Part shown: positions 14,037-25,987 of the stretch, piece by piece
Numbering within the stretch: position 1 is the stretch's first letter
Layout: each line of letters opens with the position of its first letter
Origin: Prochlorococcus sp. AG-424-P16
GTDB taxonomy: Bacteria > Cyanobacteriota > Cyanobacteriia > PCC-6307 > Cyanobiaceae
NCBI GenBank assembly: GCA_003213255.1
Contig: QCNI01000015.1
Location: forward strand, 1-38,180
Direction: 5' to 3'
DNA: 38,180 nt
Notes under the pieces: generated by a model
What the model was told of the DNA's origin: nothing
What the model saw: the letters and a program-made list of their open reading frames with translations, nothing else
The model's database searches: none
Position numbers and translations under genes: made by a program

Positions 14037-14664
14037 AAACATTTTCACTTGAAACTGATTTTTCTGAGCCTTCTTGCTGAGATAATTCTGATCTTGCTTT
14101 TTCTGCACTTTTTCTTAAGGCATCTAATCTATCTTCAAAGAAACTTCTTTTTTTCTTTTTTCGTGTCTTCTCTATTAACTCTTTTAATGCTCCTCCAAGA
14201 CTTTTATAGGCATTTGGAATGCTGTATCCAAATCTACATGCAAGATCTATAGCTCTTTCATCTGCATAAATAGCATCTTGAAGTTTTTTTTCAGAATTAT
14301 TTTTTAAATATAATCTATATCCTGCAAAACTTGATAAACCAAGAGCAAGTAATAATAGTAACCCATCTTGTACCCACAATTCTCCTATCGCCCCTCCAAG
14401 TCCTATTGCAAGAGCTGCCATTTCCCATCCATCTCTGGGGATTGCGTCATTTTGGATTTTTCCAACTTCGTGCCAAAATAATAAATTTCTATGATCAATA
14501 GCAAAGTTATCCCATTCATCTAAATCTATTTGAATTTCTACTTCGTCACGACCGATTTCCTCAAGCGTTATTAAAGGTGGATCTATAGCCGCAGCAGCTT
14601 CAACAAATACCCAACTTTCATTTTCTGGAGGTAACAAACTTTTAAGTCGCTGAAGTTCGCTCAT
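14026..14664 (-). CDS. DUF3318 family membrane-associated protein
   Basis: A 212-residue cyanobacterial protein. Residues 40-80 hold the family block IQIDLDEWDNFAIDHRNLLFWHEVGKIQ followed by IPRDGWEMA. Two close hydrophobic segments (about 83-120) form a membrane hairpin. The C-terminal half has a helical region with ADERAIDLACRFGYSIPNAYKSL and a highly charged tail. The HEVGKIQ/ADERAID pattern looks superficially like a metal-protease HExxH arrangement (WHEVG followed later by D-E-R-A), but the second His is missing, so protease activity is doubtful. It is first in the four-gene operon, with a promoter match at 14684-14712. Confidence 0.75.
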   Translation of the reverse strand: MSELQRLKSLLPPENESWVFVEAAAAIDPPLITLEEIGRDEVEIQIDLDEWDNFAIDHRNLLFWHEVGKIQNDAIPRDGWEMAALAIGLGGAIGELWVQDGLLLLLALGLSSFAGYRLYLKNNSEKKLQDAIYADERAIDLACRFGYSIPNAYKSLGGALKELIEKTRKKKKRSFFEDRLDALRKSAEKARSELSQQEGSEKSVSSENVYGQ

Positions 14665-14683
14665 AAAAAATTAATTTCTTTCA

Positions 14684-14712
14684 ATACTATAGAAACAAAT
14701 GTTGCTTTTCAA
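14684..14712 (-). promoter_or_regulatory. candidate promoter of the DUF3318-rsfS-CGLD27-asparaginase operon
   Basis: On the minus strand TTGAAA (14707-14712) and TAGTAT (14684-14689) are separated by 17 bases. The ATG of the first gene lies 20 bases after the -10 element. Both elements match consensus at 4-5 of 6 positions. Confidence 0.5.
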
Positions 14713-14771
14713 GTAACTTGATTAACATCTGATGATTTATAAGTAGCATGAGATAAATGAACGTTTAAATT

Positions 14772-17700
14772 ATGCCTCAAAGAGGTGATCTTAAAAAAAT
14801 TCTTATTCTAGGTTCGGGACCAATTGTTATAGGCCAAGCATGCGAATTTGATTATTCTGGTACTCAAGCTTGCAAAGCATTAAGAAATGCTGGTTATGAA
14901 ATTGTTTTGATAAATTCAAATCCAGCATCAATAATGACTGATCCTGATATAGCAAGCAAAACATATATAGAACCATTGACTCCTGAAATAGTTTCTCAGA
15001 TTATTCTAAGAGAAAAACCTGATGCGATTCTTCCCACTATGGGAGGTCAAACCGCTTTGAATCTTGCGGTTAAATTATCAGAGTCAGATTTTCTAAAACA
15101 AAACAATATTGAATTAATTGGAGCTGATTTAAGAGCTATTAATAAAGCTGAAGATAGGAAATTATTTAAAGAATCTATGGAGAAAATAAATGTAAATGTT
15201 TGTCCATCTGGCATTGCCTCTAACCTAGATGAAGCTGTAGAGGTATCAAAAAAAATTAGTTCCTATCCTCTCATAATAAGGCCTGCGTTTACTTTAGGTG
15301 GAGTAGGGGGTGGAATTGCTTTTAACCTTGAAGAATTTGTCGAGTTGTCTAAATCAGGTTTAGAAGAAAGTCCTAGTAATCAAATATTAATTGAAAAATC
15401 ACTCATTGGATGGAAGGAGTTTGAACTGGAGGTAATGAGAGATACTGCTGACAATGTGGTAATAGTTTGCAGTATTGAAAATTTAGACCCAATGGGTGTA
15501 CATACTGGAGATTCGATTACTGTAGCTCCCGCACAGACTTTAACAGATAAGGAGTATCAGAGGTTGCGGGATTTGTCATTGAAGATTATTAGAGAGGTGG
15601 GAGTTGAAACAGGAGGGAGTAATATTCAATTCGCAATAAATCCATCTAATGGAGAAGTAATTGTTATAGAAATGAATCCTCGTGTTAGTAGATCCTCTGC
15701 TTTGGCAAGTAAAGCAACTGGATTTCCTATAGCAAAGATTGCAGCTTTATTATCTGTTGGCTATACACTTGATGAGATTATTAATGACATTACAAAAAAA
15801 ACGCCTGCATGTTTTGAGCCATCAATTGACTATGTAGTTACTAAGATTCCAAGATTTGCTTTTGAAAAGTTTAAAGGTTCATCTAATACTTTAAGCACTG
15901 CTATGAAATCTGTTGGTGAGTCAATGGCAATAGGTCGTTCTTTTGAAGAATCATTTCAGAAAGCATTAAGGTCATTAGAAGTAGGTGTTTTCGGATGGGA
16001 ATGTGATTCACAAGATGAATTTAAAGATGAGAGTCAAATTAAAAATAGTTTAAGAAACCCTACATCTGAAAGAATTCTCCTAATTAAAAAAGCTATGCAG
16101 CTTGGAAAAACTAATAATTATATTCAAGAAGTTACAAATATAGATTTATGGTTTATCGAAAAATTACGTAATATCTTTAATTTTGAAAATGATTTTTTGA
16201 AAGATAAAGAACTTTATACTCTAGACAGGGATTTGATGTTACATGCTAAACAGTTAGGCTTTTCAGATCAACAGATAGCAAATTTAACTAATTCTGATTT
16301 TTTTGAGGTAAGAAAATATAGAAAAAAACTTAATATAATTCCAATCTATAAAACTGTTGATACTTGTTCAGCAGAATTCTCATCCTCAACTCCCTATCAT
16401 TATTCAACTTACGAAGAATCTTTCTATAATTATAATTCTCAAATTGTTGATAGCGAGATCTCAGAAAATTCCATATCAAAAAAAATTATGATTTTAGGAG
16501 GAGGTCCAAACAGAATTGGTCAGGGAATAGAATTTGATTATTGTTGTTGTCATGCGTCATATCAAGCTTCTGCAAACGGTTATAAAACAATAATGGTTAA
16601 TAGTAATCCTGAAACTGTATCAACAGATTATGACACTAGCGATATTTTATATTTTGAGCCTGTAACTTTGGAGGATGTGCTTAACATAATAGAAGCTGAA
16701 AATCCTTATGGTTTGATTGTTCAATTTGGAGGTCAAACTCCACTGAAATTATCATTACCTTTATTTGAATGGCTTAAATCTAATGATGGGATCAGAACTG
16801 GATCAAAAATTCTTGGAACTTCTCCAATATCTATCGACTTAGCAGAAGATAGAGAGGAGTTTACAAAAATTCTTGAAGAATTAAGTATTAGACAACCTTT
16901 AAACGGTATTGCACGTAATCAAAATGAAGCAGAATTAGTAGCAAAAAATATAGGATTCCCCTTGGTTGTAAGACCTTCTTATGTTTTAGGTGGAAGGGCA
17001 ATGGAAATTGTTAAAGATGAGAATGAATTATCGAGATACATATCTGAAGCTGTTAAGGTATCGCCTGATCATCCAATACTTCTTGATCAATATTTGAATA
17101 ATGCAATTGAGATAGATGTTGATGCTTTATGCGATTCAAAGGGTTCGGTTGTAATTGCTGGCCTAATGGAACATGTTGAACCTGCAGGAATTCATTCAGG
17201 AGATTCAGCTTGTTGCTTACCATCCATTTCTCTTTCAACATCCACAATAGAGAATGTAAGAAACTGGACTAAATTAATTGCGCAAAGATTAAATGTTGTT
17301 GGTTTAATTAATTTGCAATTTGCAGTAATAAATACAAATGATAAAGAAAATAAATTATTTATTCTCGAAGCAAATCCAAGAGCATCTAGGACAGTTCCAT
17401 TTGTTTCAAAAGCCATAGGCAAACCAGTTGCAAAATTAGCTACCCAGTTAATGCAAGGTTTTACATTAGAGGATGTTAATTTCACAGAAGAATTTTCTCC
17501 AAAATATCAGGCAGTAAAAGAGGCTGTTTTACCTTTTAAAAGATTTCCTGGATCTGATACATTACTTGGTCCTGAAATGAGATCTACTGGGGAAGTAATG
17601 GGTTTAGCTAAAGATTTTGGAATTGCTTATGCCAAGTCGGAATTGGCAGCAGGTAATGGTGTTCCTTCAGAAGGAGTTGCTTTTTTATCTACAAATGATT

Positions 17701-18068
17701 TAGATAAAAAAAATCTTGAGGAAGTTGCTAGAGAACTTTTGATTTTGGGATTTAAATTAATCGCAACAAAGGGTACAGCTGCTTATTTGGTGAATTTAGG
17801 AATTCAAGTTGAAGAAGTGCTAAAAGTTCATGAAGGAAGACCAAATATTGAAGACTTAATTCGTTCAGGACTTGTTCAATTAATAATTAATACTCCAATT
17901 GGCTCACAGGCTCTTTATGATGATGCTTATTTAAGACGTGCCGCTTTAGAATATAATATCCCAACTTTTACAACTATTCCTGGAGCAAAGGCAGCCATTA
18001 AGGCGATCAAAGCTTTGCAATGCAACAAAATTAATACTTACTCTCTACAAGAAATCCATAGTTATTAA
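14772..18068 (+). CDS. carB: carbamoyl-phosphate synthase large subunit
   Basis: A full-length 1098-residue enzyme. It makes carbamoyl phosphate from bicarbonate, ammonia (from the CarA glutaminase) and two ATP, feeding arginine and pyrimidine synthesis. The two homologous halves are visible: carboxyphosphate domain with [20 protein letters not shown] (about 12-31), [12 protein letters not shown] (about 172-183) and ATP-grasp residues [18 protein letters not shown] (about 299-316); and the carbamate half with [34 protein letters not shown] and [18 protein letters not shown]. The C-terminal MGS-like domain with ATKGTAAYL binds allosteric effectors in enterobacteria. carA is not in the window. 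The start is ATG 14772. Confidence 0.98.
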   Translation: MPQRGDLKKILILGSGPIVIGQACEFDYSGTQACKALRNAGYEIVLINSNPASIMTDPDIASKTYIEPLTPEIVSQIILREKPDAILPTMGGQTALNLAVKLSESDFLKQNNIELIGADLRAINKAEDRKLFKESMEKINVNVCPSGIASNLDEAVEVSKKISSYPLIIRPAFTLGGVGGGIAFNLEEFVELSKSGLEESPSNQILIEKSLIGWKEFELEVMRDTADNVVIVCSIENLDPMGVHTGDSITVAPAQTLTDKEYQRLRDLSLKIIREVGVETGGSNIQFAINPSNGEVIVIEMNPRVSRSSALASKATGFPIAKIAALLSVGYTLDEIINDITKKTPACFEPSIDYVVTKIPRFAFEKFKGSSNTLSTAMKSVGESMAIGRSFEESFQKALRSLEVGVFGWECDSQDEFKDESQIKNSLRNPTSERILLIKKAMQLGKTNNYIQEVTNIDLWFIEKLRNIFNFENDFLKDKELYTLDRDLMLHAKQLGFSDQQIANLTNSDFFEVRKYRKKLNIIPIYKTVDTCSAEFSSSTPYHYSTYEESFYNYNSQIVDSEISENSISKKIMILGGGPNRIGQGIEFDYCCCHASYQASANGYKTIMVNSNPETVSTDYDTSDILYFEPVTLEDVLNIIEAENPYGLIVQFGGQTPLKLSLPLFEWLKSNDGIRTGSKILGTSPISIDLAEDREEFTKILEELSIRQPLNGIARNQNEAELVAKNIGFPLVVRPSYVLGGRAMEIVKDENELSRYISEAVKVSPDHPILLDQYLNNAIEIDVDALCDSKGSVVIAGLMEHVEPAGIHSGDSACCLPSISLSTSTIENVRNWTKLIAQRLNVVGLINLQFAVINTNDKENKLFILEANPRASRTVPFVSKAIGKPVAKLATQLMQGFTLEDVNFTEEFSPKYQAVKEAVLPFKRFPGSDTLLGPEMRSTGEVMGLAKDFGIAYAKSELAAGNGVPSEGVAFLSTNDLDKKNLEEVARELLILGFKLIATKGTAAYLVNLGIQVEEVLKVHEGRPNIEDLIRSGLVQLIINTPIGSQALYDDAYLRRAALEYNIPTFTTIPGAKAAIKAIKALQCNKINTYSLQEIHSY

Positions 18069-18073
18069 AAATT

Positions 18074-18292
18074 TTACTCTAAGTTTTTTAGTTTTTCTCT
18101 TAATTGATTAACTAAAGAGTTTCGACTAATTGAAAGTAATTTGAGAGTATCTTGATGCATCTTTAGTTGTGTCTCTGCTATTTGTAATACTTTTATAGAT
18201 TCTTTTATTTCATTAGAAAGTTCATTTATTAAATATTTTTTGCCTTCAAAGGTTAAAATTGGATTTTCAGATTCATTTGTGTTTTCGTTCAT
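18074..18292 (-). CDS. small coiled-coil protein, DUF6447-like
   Basis: A 72-residue acidic/helical protein. After a short disordered start comes LTFEGKKYLINELSNEIKES, then a heptad-like helix of about 40 residues to the C-terminus. The pattern ILTF-GKKY-L-LS followed by a paired helix fits the DUF6447 family as I remember it. The function is unknown. It ends 5 bases from the convergent carB stop and precedes the ABC exporter start on the complementary strand. Confidence 0.55.
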   Translation of the reverse strand: MNENTNESENPILTFEGKKYLINELSNEIKESIKVLQIAETQLKMHQDTLKLLSISRNSLVNQLREKLKNLE

Positions 18293-18322
18293 TGATTTAC
18301 TTTTTTTATTAATAAAATAGAA

Positions 18323-20026
18323 CTATAGTTTTTTAATCAATTGTTTTTCACATAATTCTTTATAAATTCCAGGTTTATTTATTAAATCAATGTGTTTCCC
18401 AATTTCAATAATTTTACCTTTATCGAAAACAACTATTTTATCTGCCTCTTGAGTAGTAGCTAATCTATGAGCGATTACAATTACTGTTCTATCTTTCATT
18501 GCTCTATAAAGTCCTTTTTGTACTTCAGATTCTGATTCGGCATCTAACGCACTTGTGGCCTCATCTAAAAGAAGAATCGATGGGTTCCCAAGTATTGCTC
18601 TTGCAATTGCTATCCTCTGGATCTGACCACCTGAGAAATTTGAACCTCTTTCAGTTATCTCAGTTTCATATTTCTCAGGAAGTTTTTGAATGAAGTTGTG
18701 AGCGTTTGCTTTTCTTGCTGATTCTATAACTTCTTCTTTGGTGAAATTTCTGCCCATTCTTATTACATCAATAATTGTTCCTGAAAACAAAAAAGGCTGT
18801 TGTTGTACTAACGCAATATTTTTTCTAATATCTTTTGTATTTAATATTTTGAGATTTTTATCATCTATAAAAATGTCTCCATTATTTGTAGTTATAAACT
18901 TTAATATCAAAGCCAACATTGTACTTTTACCAGCTCCAGAAGCTCCAACAAATGCAGTGACTTCCCCTCTTTTAATTTCTAAATTGATATTTTTAAGTAC
19001 TTGATTATCTTTTTTGTAAGCAAAATTAACTTTCTTGAAACTTATTTTGCCTTCAAAATTGGATATCCTTCGTAAATTTTCTTTATCATCTTCGACAGGT
19101 TCTTGATTTATGTTTTTCAACCTTTTTATTGAAGCTTCTGCCTGTTTATAGTCATTAAAATTTGTGCTTATATGACTTATTGGATCAATAAGCATTAATA
19201 TTGCTGCAAAAAAACTACTAAACTCTTCACTTGTTAGAAGGCCTAGATTGATTCTTGCTGCTCCTATACCTAATATTGCTAATATTCCAAATGCTTCAAC
19301 AAATCCTACAACTGGATGTTGAAATGCAAGTAGTTTTAATGTTTTATATTTTGCTTTTTTATTTGTACTTAATCTTTTATAAAATCTTTTTTCAATCCAA
19401 TTTTCTGCAGCAAAAGATCTTATCGTAGACATTCCATTTATAGATTCACCTATTAAACCTGCTAAATTACTTGTTGATTCTTGACTTTTTTCGGATGCTA
19501 TTAAAACTCTTTTTCCAAAACTGTTAATTGAAAGAATAATCAATGGTGCTAAAACAAAAGTTGATACTGTAAGAGACCAGTCTAAATAAAACATATATAT
19601 TATTACTGCTAGCAACTGCAAAGTGCATGGAATAGTGTCTTGAGCTGTTTTATAAATAACTTCACCTACCCTGTCTGCATCTTCTGTAAGTCTATATGTG
19701 ATGTCCCCGGCTGAAATATTTTCAATAGAATTCATCTTTATTTTTTGAATTCTGCTAAATAAATTTCCTCTCATTACTTCACTTATTTCTAAAGCTGGTT
19801 TTGCTATGAATACATCCTGTCCAAATTGAGCAGTTTTTTGAACTAAAAATACAAATAAAGACTTAATTATTATGTTAGATACTTTTGAGAGATCACCTGA
19901 ACCAATTGCTGGGATTAAGTTTCCAGCTAAATAAGCTAATAAAGGCCAACAAGCTACGTAAATAAGCATGCATATAAAACCCTTGATAAACCTATTTGAA
20001 TATGGTCTGACTGGTGGTATTAGCAA
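18323..20026 (-). CDS. ABC exporter, fused membrane and ATPase domains (MsbA-type)
   Basis: A 567-residue half-transporter. The membrane domain (about 1-310) has six helices. The nucleotide-binding domain (about 325-567) contains Walker A FVGASGAGKSTMLAL, Q-loop LVQQQPFLFSGT, signature FSGGQIQRIAIARAIL, Walker B ILLLDEATSALD and the H-loop IAHRLAT, all intact. It should act as a homodimer exporting lipids, peptides or drugs; the substrate is undetermined. The start is TTG 20026, because no ATG keeps the first helix. Head-to-head with the S4 protein gene, 57 bases separate the two starts. Confidence 0.88.
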   Translation of the reverse strand: MLIPPVRPYSNRFIKGFICMLIYVACWPLLAYLAGNLIPAIGSGDLSKVSNIIIKSLFVFLVQKTAQFGQDVFIAKPALEISEVMRGNLFSRIQKIKMNSIENISAGDITYRLTEDADRVGEVIYKTAQDTIPCTLQLLAVIIYMFYLDWSLTVSTFVLAPLIILSINSFGKRVLIASEKSQESTSNLAGLIGESINGMSTIRSFAAENWIEKRFYKRLSTNKKAKYKTLKLLAFQHPVVGFVEAFGILAILGIGAARINLGLLTSEEFSSFFAAILMLIDPISHISTNFNDYKQAEASIKRLKNINQEPVEDDKENLRRISNFEGKISFKKVNFAYKKDNQVLKNINLEIKRGEVTAFVGASGAGKSTMLALILKFITTNNGDIFIDDKNLKILNTKDIRKNIALVQQQPFLFSGTIIDVIRMGRNFTKEEVIESARKANAHNFIQKLPEKYETEITERGSNFSGGQIQRIAIARAILGNPSILLLDEATSALDAESESEVQKGLYRAMKDRTVIVIAHRLATTQEADKIVVFDKGKIIEIGKHIDLINKPGIYKELCEKQLIKKL

Positions 20027-20083
20027 GATATTATATATTTAATTGTTTATCCTACTTTATCAATATCTTTGGGTAAAAAAACA

Positions 20084-20260
20084 ATGAAATTGGATCAATT
20101 CTTAAAATGGAAAAATTTGGTATCTTCTGGTGGCGAAGCTAAAATTTTTATTAAATCCGGCTCTGTCAAAGTTAATGGTGTTATTGAGACTAGGAGAGGA
20201 AGGAAGTTAAACAAGGGAGATATAGTAATATTTCTAAAAAATGAATTAATTTTTGAATAG
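20084..20260 (+). CDS. S4-domain RNA-binding protein
   Basis: A 58-residue protein, essentially one S4 domain: MKLDQFLKWKNLVSSGGEAK at the start, then SGSVKVNGVIETRRGRKLNKGDIV, the loop that contacts RNA. It resembles the YbcJ/YaaA group of stand-alone S4 proteins. The ATG at 20084 fits the domain; a TTG at 20069 would add MGKKT. It is followed 52 bases later by tpiA and folP, so it may head a short operon. Confidence 0.8.
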   Translation: MKLDQFLKWKNLVSSGGEAKIFIKSGSVKVNGVIETRRGRKLNKGDIVIFLKNELIFE

Positions 20261-20312
20261 TTAGCTTATTCAACTCACTTTGTATTAGTATATTTTTCTT
20301 GGAGATAGTATT

Positions 20313-21038
20313 TTGAGAAAATCTGTAATTGCTGGTAATTGGAAAATGCACATGACTTGTGCAGAAGCTAAATCCTATTTAGAAGAGTTTATTCCTTTAA
20401 TAAAAAACATAAAAGGCGATCGTAAAGTTATTATTGCGCCTCCTTTTACAGCTATTTCAACCTTTTCTGAGCATTCTGATTTTGATTATTTAGATATTTC
20501 TAGTCAAAATATTCATTGGGAAAATCAAGGAGCTTTTACTGCAGAAATTTCTCCAAAAATGCTTCTTGAACATGGTGTCTCATATGCAATAGTTGGCCAC
20601 AGTGAACCAAGGAAATATTTTAGTGAAAGTGATGAACAAATTAATAAAAGAGCAGTATTTGCTCAATCTAGTGGACTTACTCCAATAGTTTGTGTTGGAG
20701 AAACATTAGAACAAAGAGAGAGGGGAGAAGCTGATAGAGTTATTACTAGACAGGTTGAACAAGGATTAGAAAATACAGATCCATCAAACTTAATAGTTGC
20801 CTATGAACCAATATGGGCAATTGGTACAGGTAAAACATGTGAGGCTGAGGATGCTAATAAGATATGTTCTTTGATTAGGAAATTAATAGGTTTTGATGAT
20901 GTAATTATTCAATATGGAGGATCTGTTAAACCTAATAATATTGACGAAATCATGTCAATGAGTGATATCGATGGGGTGTTAGTTGGAGGGGCTTCATTAG
21001 ATCCGAATAGTTTTGCGAGAATTGCAAATTATAAATAA
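20313..21038 (+). CDS. tpiA: triosephosphate isomerase
   Basis: A complete 241-residue TIM barrel that interconverts dihydroxyacetone phosphate and glyceraldehyde 3-phosphate in glycolysis and the Calvin cycle. Catalytic residues are intact: Lys11 (GNWKMHM), His96 (IVGHSEPR), Glu165 ([12 protein letters not shown]). The phosphate loop is GGSVKPNN and GVLVGGASL. The start is TTG 20313, with GGAG 8 bases upstream (20301-20304). It overlaps folP by about 17-26 bases. Confidence 0.98.
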   Translation: MRKSVIAGNWKMHMTCAEAKSYLEEFIPLIKNIKGDRKVIIAPPFTAISTFSEHSDFDYLDISSQNIHWENQGAFTAEISPKMLLEHGVSYAIVGHSEPRKYFSESDEQINKRAVFAQSSGLTPIVCVGETLEQRERGEADRVITRQVEQGLENTDPSNLIVAYEPIWAIGTGKTCEAEDANKICSLIRKLIGFDDVIIQYGGSVKPNNIDEIMSMSDIDGVLVGGASLDPNSFARIANYK

Positions 21039-21867
21039 GAAAAATCCATGGCCAAAAGGCTGGGGTCAAAAAACTTCAATTATGGGAGTTATTAATTTAA
21101 CTCCTGATTCATTTAGTGATGGTGGGGAATTAAACTCTTCAAAAAAAGTTTTAGATCAAGTAAATCATTTCTTAAGTAATGGTGTTGATGTTATTGATCT
21201 TGGTGCTCAAAGTACTAGACCTGGCGCTGAAGAAGTTGGATCTAATATAGAAATAAACAGATTGATCCCATATCTGAAATTAATAAAATCTGAATATCCA
21301 GATGTATTAATTTCTATTGATACTTTTAATTCTGATGTGGCTTACGAAGCTCTTTTAAATGGTGCTAATTGGATAAATGATGTCACGGGAGGAAGAAGAG
21401 ATATAAAAATTTTGGATGTTGTAGCAAAATTCAACTGTCCATTCGTCATAACTCATAGTCGTGGTAATAGTCAAAATATGAATCAACTCTCTAATTACCA
21501 AAATGTATTGAGAGATGTTAAGGGCTCGCTTGATAATTTAATAAATAATGCTTTAGAAAAAAATATATCAAAAACTAATATAATTGTTGATCCCGGAATT
21601 GGGTTTTCAAAAGATTTAAATCAAAATCTGGAAATCTTGAGAAACTTAGATGTATTTAAAAATTGGAATTTGCCAATCTTGATAGGTGCATCAAGGAAAA
21701 GATTTTTAGGAGAAATTATGAATGAGAATAATCCAAAAGAAAGAGATATAGGAACACTTGCAGTAAGTTGCCTTTGTTCTCAATTTAATGTTGATATTGT
21801 GAGAGTTCACAACGTCAAACTAAATTATCAAATCCTGAAAGTAGCTGATAAGATTTACAGAAAATAA
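21013..21867 (+). CDS. folP: dihydropteroate synthase
   Basis: A 284-residue enzyme that joins 6-hydroxymethyl-dihydropterin diphosphate with p-aminobenzoate in folate synthesis. Motifs are in order: [16 protein letters not shown] (about 23-38), [13 protein letters not shown] (60-72), INDVTGG (115-121), [11 protein letters not shown] and [11 protein letters not shown]. All the substrate-contact residues expected of DHPS are present. Start codons available are TTG 21013 and TTG 21022, both inside the tpiA 3' end, so translation is likely coupled to tpiA. It ends 8 bases before the convergent chlH stop. Confidence 0.96.
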   Translation: MRELQIINKKNPWPKGWGQKTSIMGVINLTPDSFSDGGELNSSKKVLDQVNHFLSNGVDVIDLGAQSTRPGAEEVGSNIEINRLIPYLKLIKSEYPDVLISIDTFNSDVAYEALLNGANWINDVTGGRRDIKILDVVAKFNCPFVITHSRGNSQNMNQLSNYQNVLRDVKGSLDNLINNALEKNISKTNIIVDPGIGFSKDLNQNLEILRNLDVFKNWNLPILIGASRKRFLGEIMNENNPKERDIGTLAVSCLCSQFNVDIVRVHNVKLNYQILKVADKIYRK

Positions 21868-21875
21868 TAAATTTA

Positions 21876-24800
21876 TTATTCTTTGACTCCTTCGATTTTA
21901 TCCTCTACCTCTTGGTATAAATCTTTCAACTGTTCAATATTCTCATCTGAAGTTTCCCAATATCCCCTACCATTAACTTCTAGCAAAGTTCCAACTATTC
22001 TTCTGAAACTATTGGGATTAAGATCCATTAATCTTTTCCTCATCTCTTTGTCATTTATAAATGTTTCATTAGTTTCTTCATATACAAAATTATCTACTTG
22101 ACCACTTGTCGCGCTCCAACCAAGAGTGTAATTAAGTCTGTTAGAAAGTTCTCTAACTCCTTCATAACCAGATTTAAGCATACCTTCATACCACTTAGGA
22201 TTTAAAAGTTTTGTCCTTGAGTCTAATCTGATGGTTTCTCCAAGTGTTCTAACTTGAGCATTAGAAGTGGTTGTATCCGCTATGTAGCTACTTGGTTCTT
22301 TCCCGTCATCTCTAAGTGTCTTAATCAATTTTGTTGGATCAGAATCAAAATAATGACTTACATCTGTTAATGAAATCTCTGAGGAATCAAGGTTTTGAAA
22401 TGTAACATCTGCTGTTTTCATTACTGACTCAAATACCTCTCTTTTTTGATTCATCTCACCTGGATTATCGGCATTAAAAGCATATGTTTTGCGAGATAAA
22501 TACATTTCTTGTAATTCATTCTCTTCCTCCCATGTTGAATTTTCTACAGCTAAATTTACATTTGAACTATAGCTTCCACTTGCATTAGAGAATACTCTCG
22601 CTGAAGCTTCTCTGATAGAAGTGCCTTCTTTTTCTGCTTGTTCTAGTGAATGTTTTCTTACAAAATTAGATTCCAATGGTTCATCAGCCTCAGCCGCTAA
22701 TTTGACCGCCTGATCTATTAATGCCATCTGATTTATGAATAAATCTCTGAAAACTCCTGAGCAGTTAACAACTACATCTATTCTTGGCCTACCTAATTCT
22801 TCTAAAGGGATTAATTCTAATTTGTTGATTCTTCCAACAGAATCTGGTTTTGGTTTTACACCAACAAACCATAAGATTTGAGCAAGTGATTCTCCATAAG
22901 TTTTGATGTTATCAGTACCCCATAAAACACAAGCAATTGTTTCCGGCCAGGTACCTTGCTCTTCCTTTTGCCTCTCAATTAATTTGTCAACAACCGACTT
23001 TGCCGCAGCTACTGCTGCTGTAGTAGGGATTGATTGTGGATCAAGTGCATGGATATTTTTACCACTGGGTAAAACACCTGGATTTCGTATAGGATCTCCA
23101 CCTGGTCCAGGTAAAACATAATTTCCATCTAATGCTTTAATGAGGCTATCCATTTCTTTATCAGCACAGACCTGTTCCAAACAGAAAAGTAAGTAATCAA
23201 ATAATTTATTTAATTCCTTCTGGTTAACTTCATTAAATCCATTTAAGTTAAAGACCCTTAGCCAAGGGGTAGGTAAATTCAAACCAAATACTTTAAGGAA
23301 GTCAAACAATTTGGAAAGAAGTGATTTTTCTAAATAAACTCTGCCATCAACAATTTTTAAAGAGTTGACCATCGCAAAAATAGACTCTCTTGCTGTCTTT
23401 ATGATTTTTTCATTTAGCTCTACAAATTTGAGCTCACCTTTATTATTACCATCATAAATTTGTTCAATATTCAGCCCCATGGATTCAGCTAGCAATCCAG
23501 GAAGAGATCTTAATCCCTCTTGCTCTCTCTCTAATGATGCAATATTTACGAGAGTTGCAACTGCTTCTTCTGCTGTTGGAGCTTCTCCAATAGTATGAAG
23601 ACCGCAAGGTAATAATCTACTTTCAATTTCCATCAACTGTTTATAGATATTACCAACAAATAAATCTCTTTCATCAATTGAGAGTTCTTCTACATCTTTT
23701 AAAGGGAGCTCAACATCTTTGTCAAGATTACATTGTTTAGAAGTCTCGATTATTGCATTAACTATTTGAATACCCCTACTATTTTCTCTTAATTGTTGAT
23801 AAGAACCAACAAGTTCACTTAGTTCTTTAAGTCCTTTGTAAAGTCCTGCATTTTCTGCTGGAGGAGTTAGATAACTAATGGTTGAGGCATAACCTCTTCT
23901 TTTCGCGATTGTTGCTTCAGAAGGATTATTAGCAGCATAGTAATACAAATTAGGTAATGATCCAATGAGAGAATCCGGATAGCATGTTTCACTCATGCCC
24001 ATCTGTTTACCAGGCATAAATTCGAGTGATCCGTGAGTTCCAAAATGAAGAACAGCATCAGCTCCCCAGATTTTTTCTACATAGGTGTAATAAGCGGCAA
24101 AACCGTGATGAGGACTGGCACTTCTTGAATAAAGTAACCTCATCGGATCACCTTCATAACCGAATGTAGGTTGTACACCTATAAAAACATTTCCAAAATG
24201 TTTTCCATAAATAAGTAAATTTTGTCCGTCACTATTGAGGTTACCGGGAGGCTTGCCCCAATTCTCTTCGAGTCTTTGTGAATATGGTGTGAACTCTTCG
24301 TATTCTTTTACTGACATTTTATGAGCAATATTTAACTCGGGAGAGCCATCCATTGCTTCAGGGTTATTAATTACTTTTTCCATTAATTCTTTTGAATTAC
24401 TTGGAAGTTCATCTATTTGATATCCTTTCGATTTCATTTCAAGAAGTACTCTATAAATTGAACCGAAAACATTTAAGTATGCTGCAGTACCAACATTTCC
24501 TTTGTCTGGTGGAAAACTAAATACTGTGATGGCTAATTTTTTTTCCTTTCTTTGCTTAACCCTTAAAATTGACCATTTTATGGCTCTTTCAGCTATTACA
24601 TCAACTCTATCTTGGAGCGTATGCGCCTTACCTGTAGCATCATCACGACCTGAAAGAATAATAGGTTCAATAGCACCATCAAGTTCTGGAATTGCAATTT
24701 GAAGTGCTACCTGAACTGGGTGTAACCCTAGATCACTATCTTCCCATTCTTGTGTGGTTTGGAATACTAATGGAAGTGCAACCATATAAGGTCTGTTTAA

Positions 24801-25886
24801 CCTTTTTAGGGCTTCGATAGCTTTAGGATGATCTTGTCTTGCTGGCCCACCAACTAGTGCAAACCCTGTTAGAGATACAACTCCGTCTACTATAGGTTGG
24901 TCTTTATTAATGGAATCATAATAAAATTCATTAACTGGTTTAGAAAAATCTAGACCTCCACAAAAAATAGGTAGTACTCTCGCACCTCTGTATTCCAATT
25001 CTTGAATAACAGCAACGTAATGAGCATCATCTCCCGTAACGATATGACTCCTTTGAAGTACTAAACCTATTGTTGGAGTTTTGTCATCTTTAGGATTTAT
25101 ATCTTTCCTATTATTTTCCCAATTTTGATATTCTTTAAGACTTTCAAACATGCAAGGAGCAAGAGGATGCCAAATTCCTAAATCTGGGAATGTTTCTGGA
25201 TCTTGAATTTTAAATTCTTCTATTTGATCTTTTATGATCTCTGAAACAGCATACTTTTCAGAAATCATTAACAAGAAGTTTTTTAAGTTCTCAGTGGTAC
25301 CACCTAACCAGTATTGAAAACTCAGAATAAATGTTCTAGCATCTTGAGCTTTTTCTACTGGTAGATATTTAAGTATTGAAGGCAGTGTATTTAATAACTT
25401 CAACATTGAATCTTGGAAACTTGCTCCATCAGACTCTTTTTTCTTTTTTATTAAATCTCCAATAATGCTTTTAGATTGACCAAGTTGGGCCATGCTAAAT
25501 GAACCTAACTTATTTAATCTCATTACCTCTGGCATGGAGGGAAAAACAATTGATGCTTTAAGTTTGTCTTTAAATGGAGTAACTGCATCAACTACTTTTT
25601 GAGCAAGATCTTCAATGAAAATTAGAGAAGCAACAAATATATCTGCATTAGCAATGTCTTCTTTAAAATCTTCAAAATTACTATCATTCCTGAGTTCTTC
25701 GATAAGATAGCCACTAAGATCTATACCTATTGGCCCATTCATTTTATTTATTGACTTTGCAGCTTCCGTTAAGGAATTTTGGTATTGTGGCTCAAGGACA
25801 ACATAAACTGCTTTTATTACAACTTTGTGTTTGTTATCCTCAACAGGAGATACTCTGCGGTTTGCTGAGCGGACCTGCGTAAACAT
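21876..25886 (-). CDS. chlH: magnesium chelatase subunit H
   Basis: A complete 1336-residue subunit, the usual cyanobacterial size. ChlH binds protoporphyrin IX and, with ChlI and ChlD, inserts Mg2+ as the first committed step of chlorophyll synthesis. Diagnostic segments include [72 protein letters not shown] and [20 protein letters not shown]. The His/Glu of [10 protein letters not shown] are the conserved chelatase residues. It is divergent from dapB, with 101 bases between starts. A TTTAAA-N17-TATATT pair on the minus strand in that gap could be a promoter, though weak. Confidence 0.98.
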   Translation of the reverse strand: MFTQVRSANRRVSPVEDNKHKVVIKAVYVVLEPQYQNSLTEAAKSINKMNGPIGIDLSGYLIEELRNDSNFEDFKEDIANADIFVASLIFIEDLAQKVVDAVTPFKDKLKASIVFPSMPEVMRLNKLGSFSMAQLGQSKSIIGDLIKKKKESDGASFQDSMLKLLNTLPSILKYLPVEKAQDARTFILSFQYWLGGTTENLKNFLLMISEKYAVSEIIKDQIEEFKIQDPETFPDLGIWHPLAPCMFESLKEYQNWENNRKDINPKDDKTPTIGLVLQRSHIVTGDDAHYVAVIQELEYRGARVLPIFCGGLDFSKPVNEFYYDSINKDQPIVDGVVSLTGFALVGGPARQDHPKAIEALKRLNRPYMVALPLVFQTTQEWEDSDLGLHPVQVALQIAIPELDGAIEPIILSGRDDATGKAHTLQDRVDVIAERAIKWSILRVKQRKEKKLAITVFSFPPDKGNVGTAAYLNVFGSIYRVLLEMKSKGYQIDELPSNSKELMEKVINNPEAMDGSPELNIAHKMSVKEYEEFTPYSQRLEENWGKPPGNLNSDGQNLLIYGKHFGNVFIGVQPTFGYEGDPMRLLYSRSASPHHGFAAYYTYVEKIWGADAVLHFGTHGSLEFMPGKQMGMSETCYPDSLIGSLPNLYYYAANNPSEATIAKRRGYASTISYLTPPAENAGLYKGLKELSELVGSYQQLRENSRGIQIVNAIIETSKQCNLDKDVELPLKDVEELSIDERDLFVGNIYKQLMEIESRLLPCGLHTIGEAPTAEEAVATLVNIASLEREQEGLRSLPGLLAESMGLNIEQIYDGNNKGELKFVELNEKIIKTARESIFAMVNSLKIVDGRVYLEKSLLSKLFDFLKVFGLNLPTPWLRVFNLNGFNEVNQKELNKLFDYLLFCLEQVCADKEMDSLIKALDGNYVLPGPGGDPIRNPGVLPSGKNIHALDPQSIPTTAAVAAAKSVVDKLIERQKEEQGTWPETIACVLWGTDNIKTYGESLAQILWFVGVKPKPDSVGRINKLELIPLEELGRPRIDVVVNCSGVFRDLFINQMALIDQAVKLAAEADEPLESNFVRKHSLEQAEKEGTSIREASARVFSNASGSYSSNVNLAVENSTWEEENELQEMYLSRKTYAFNADNPGEMNQKREVFESVMKTADVTFQNLDSSEISLTDVSHYFDSDPTKLIKTLRDDGKEPSSYIADTTTSNAQVRTLGETIRLDSRTKLLNPKWYEGMLKSGYEGVRELSNRLNYTLGWSATSGQVDNFVYEETNETFINDKEMRKRLMDLNPNSFRRIVGTLLEVNGRGYWETSDENIEQLKDLYQEVEDKIEGVKE

Positions 25887-25987
25887 TGATTTTCTTTAAG
25901 TATTTCTACCAGCCTACGAATGAAAAGACGTTATTGTGTGCAATATAAATAGCGTGTAACATCCTTTAAAAAAAAATTTTTTAAAAA

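Noticed and set aside
14049..14252. Hydrophobic plus-strand ORF opposite the DUF3318 gene
   Set aside because: Hydrophobicity arises from the reverse complement of Lys/Glu-rich codons; there is no ribosome binding site or family match.
14026..14664. HExxH-type protease reading of the DUF3318 protein (WHEVGKIQ)
   Set aside because: The second His and a suitable third ligand are missing; the motif fits the DUF3318 block better.
22903..23121. Frames antisense to chlH
   Set aside because: chlH is complete and conserved throughout; antisense frames lack starts and motifs.
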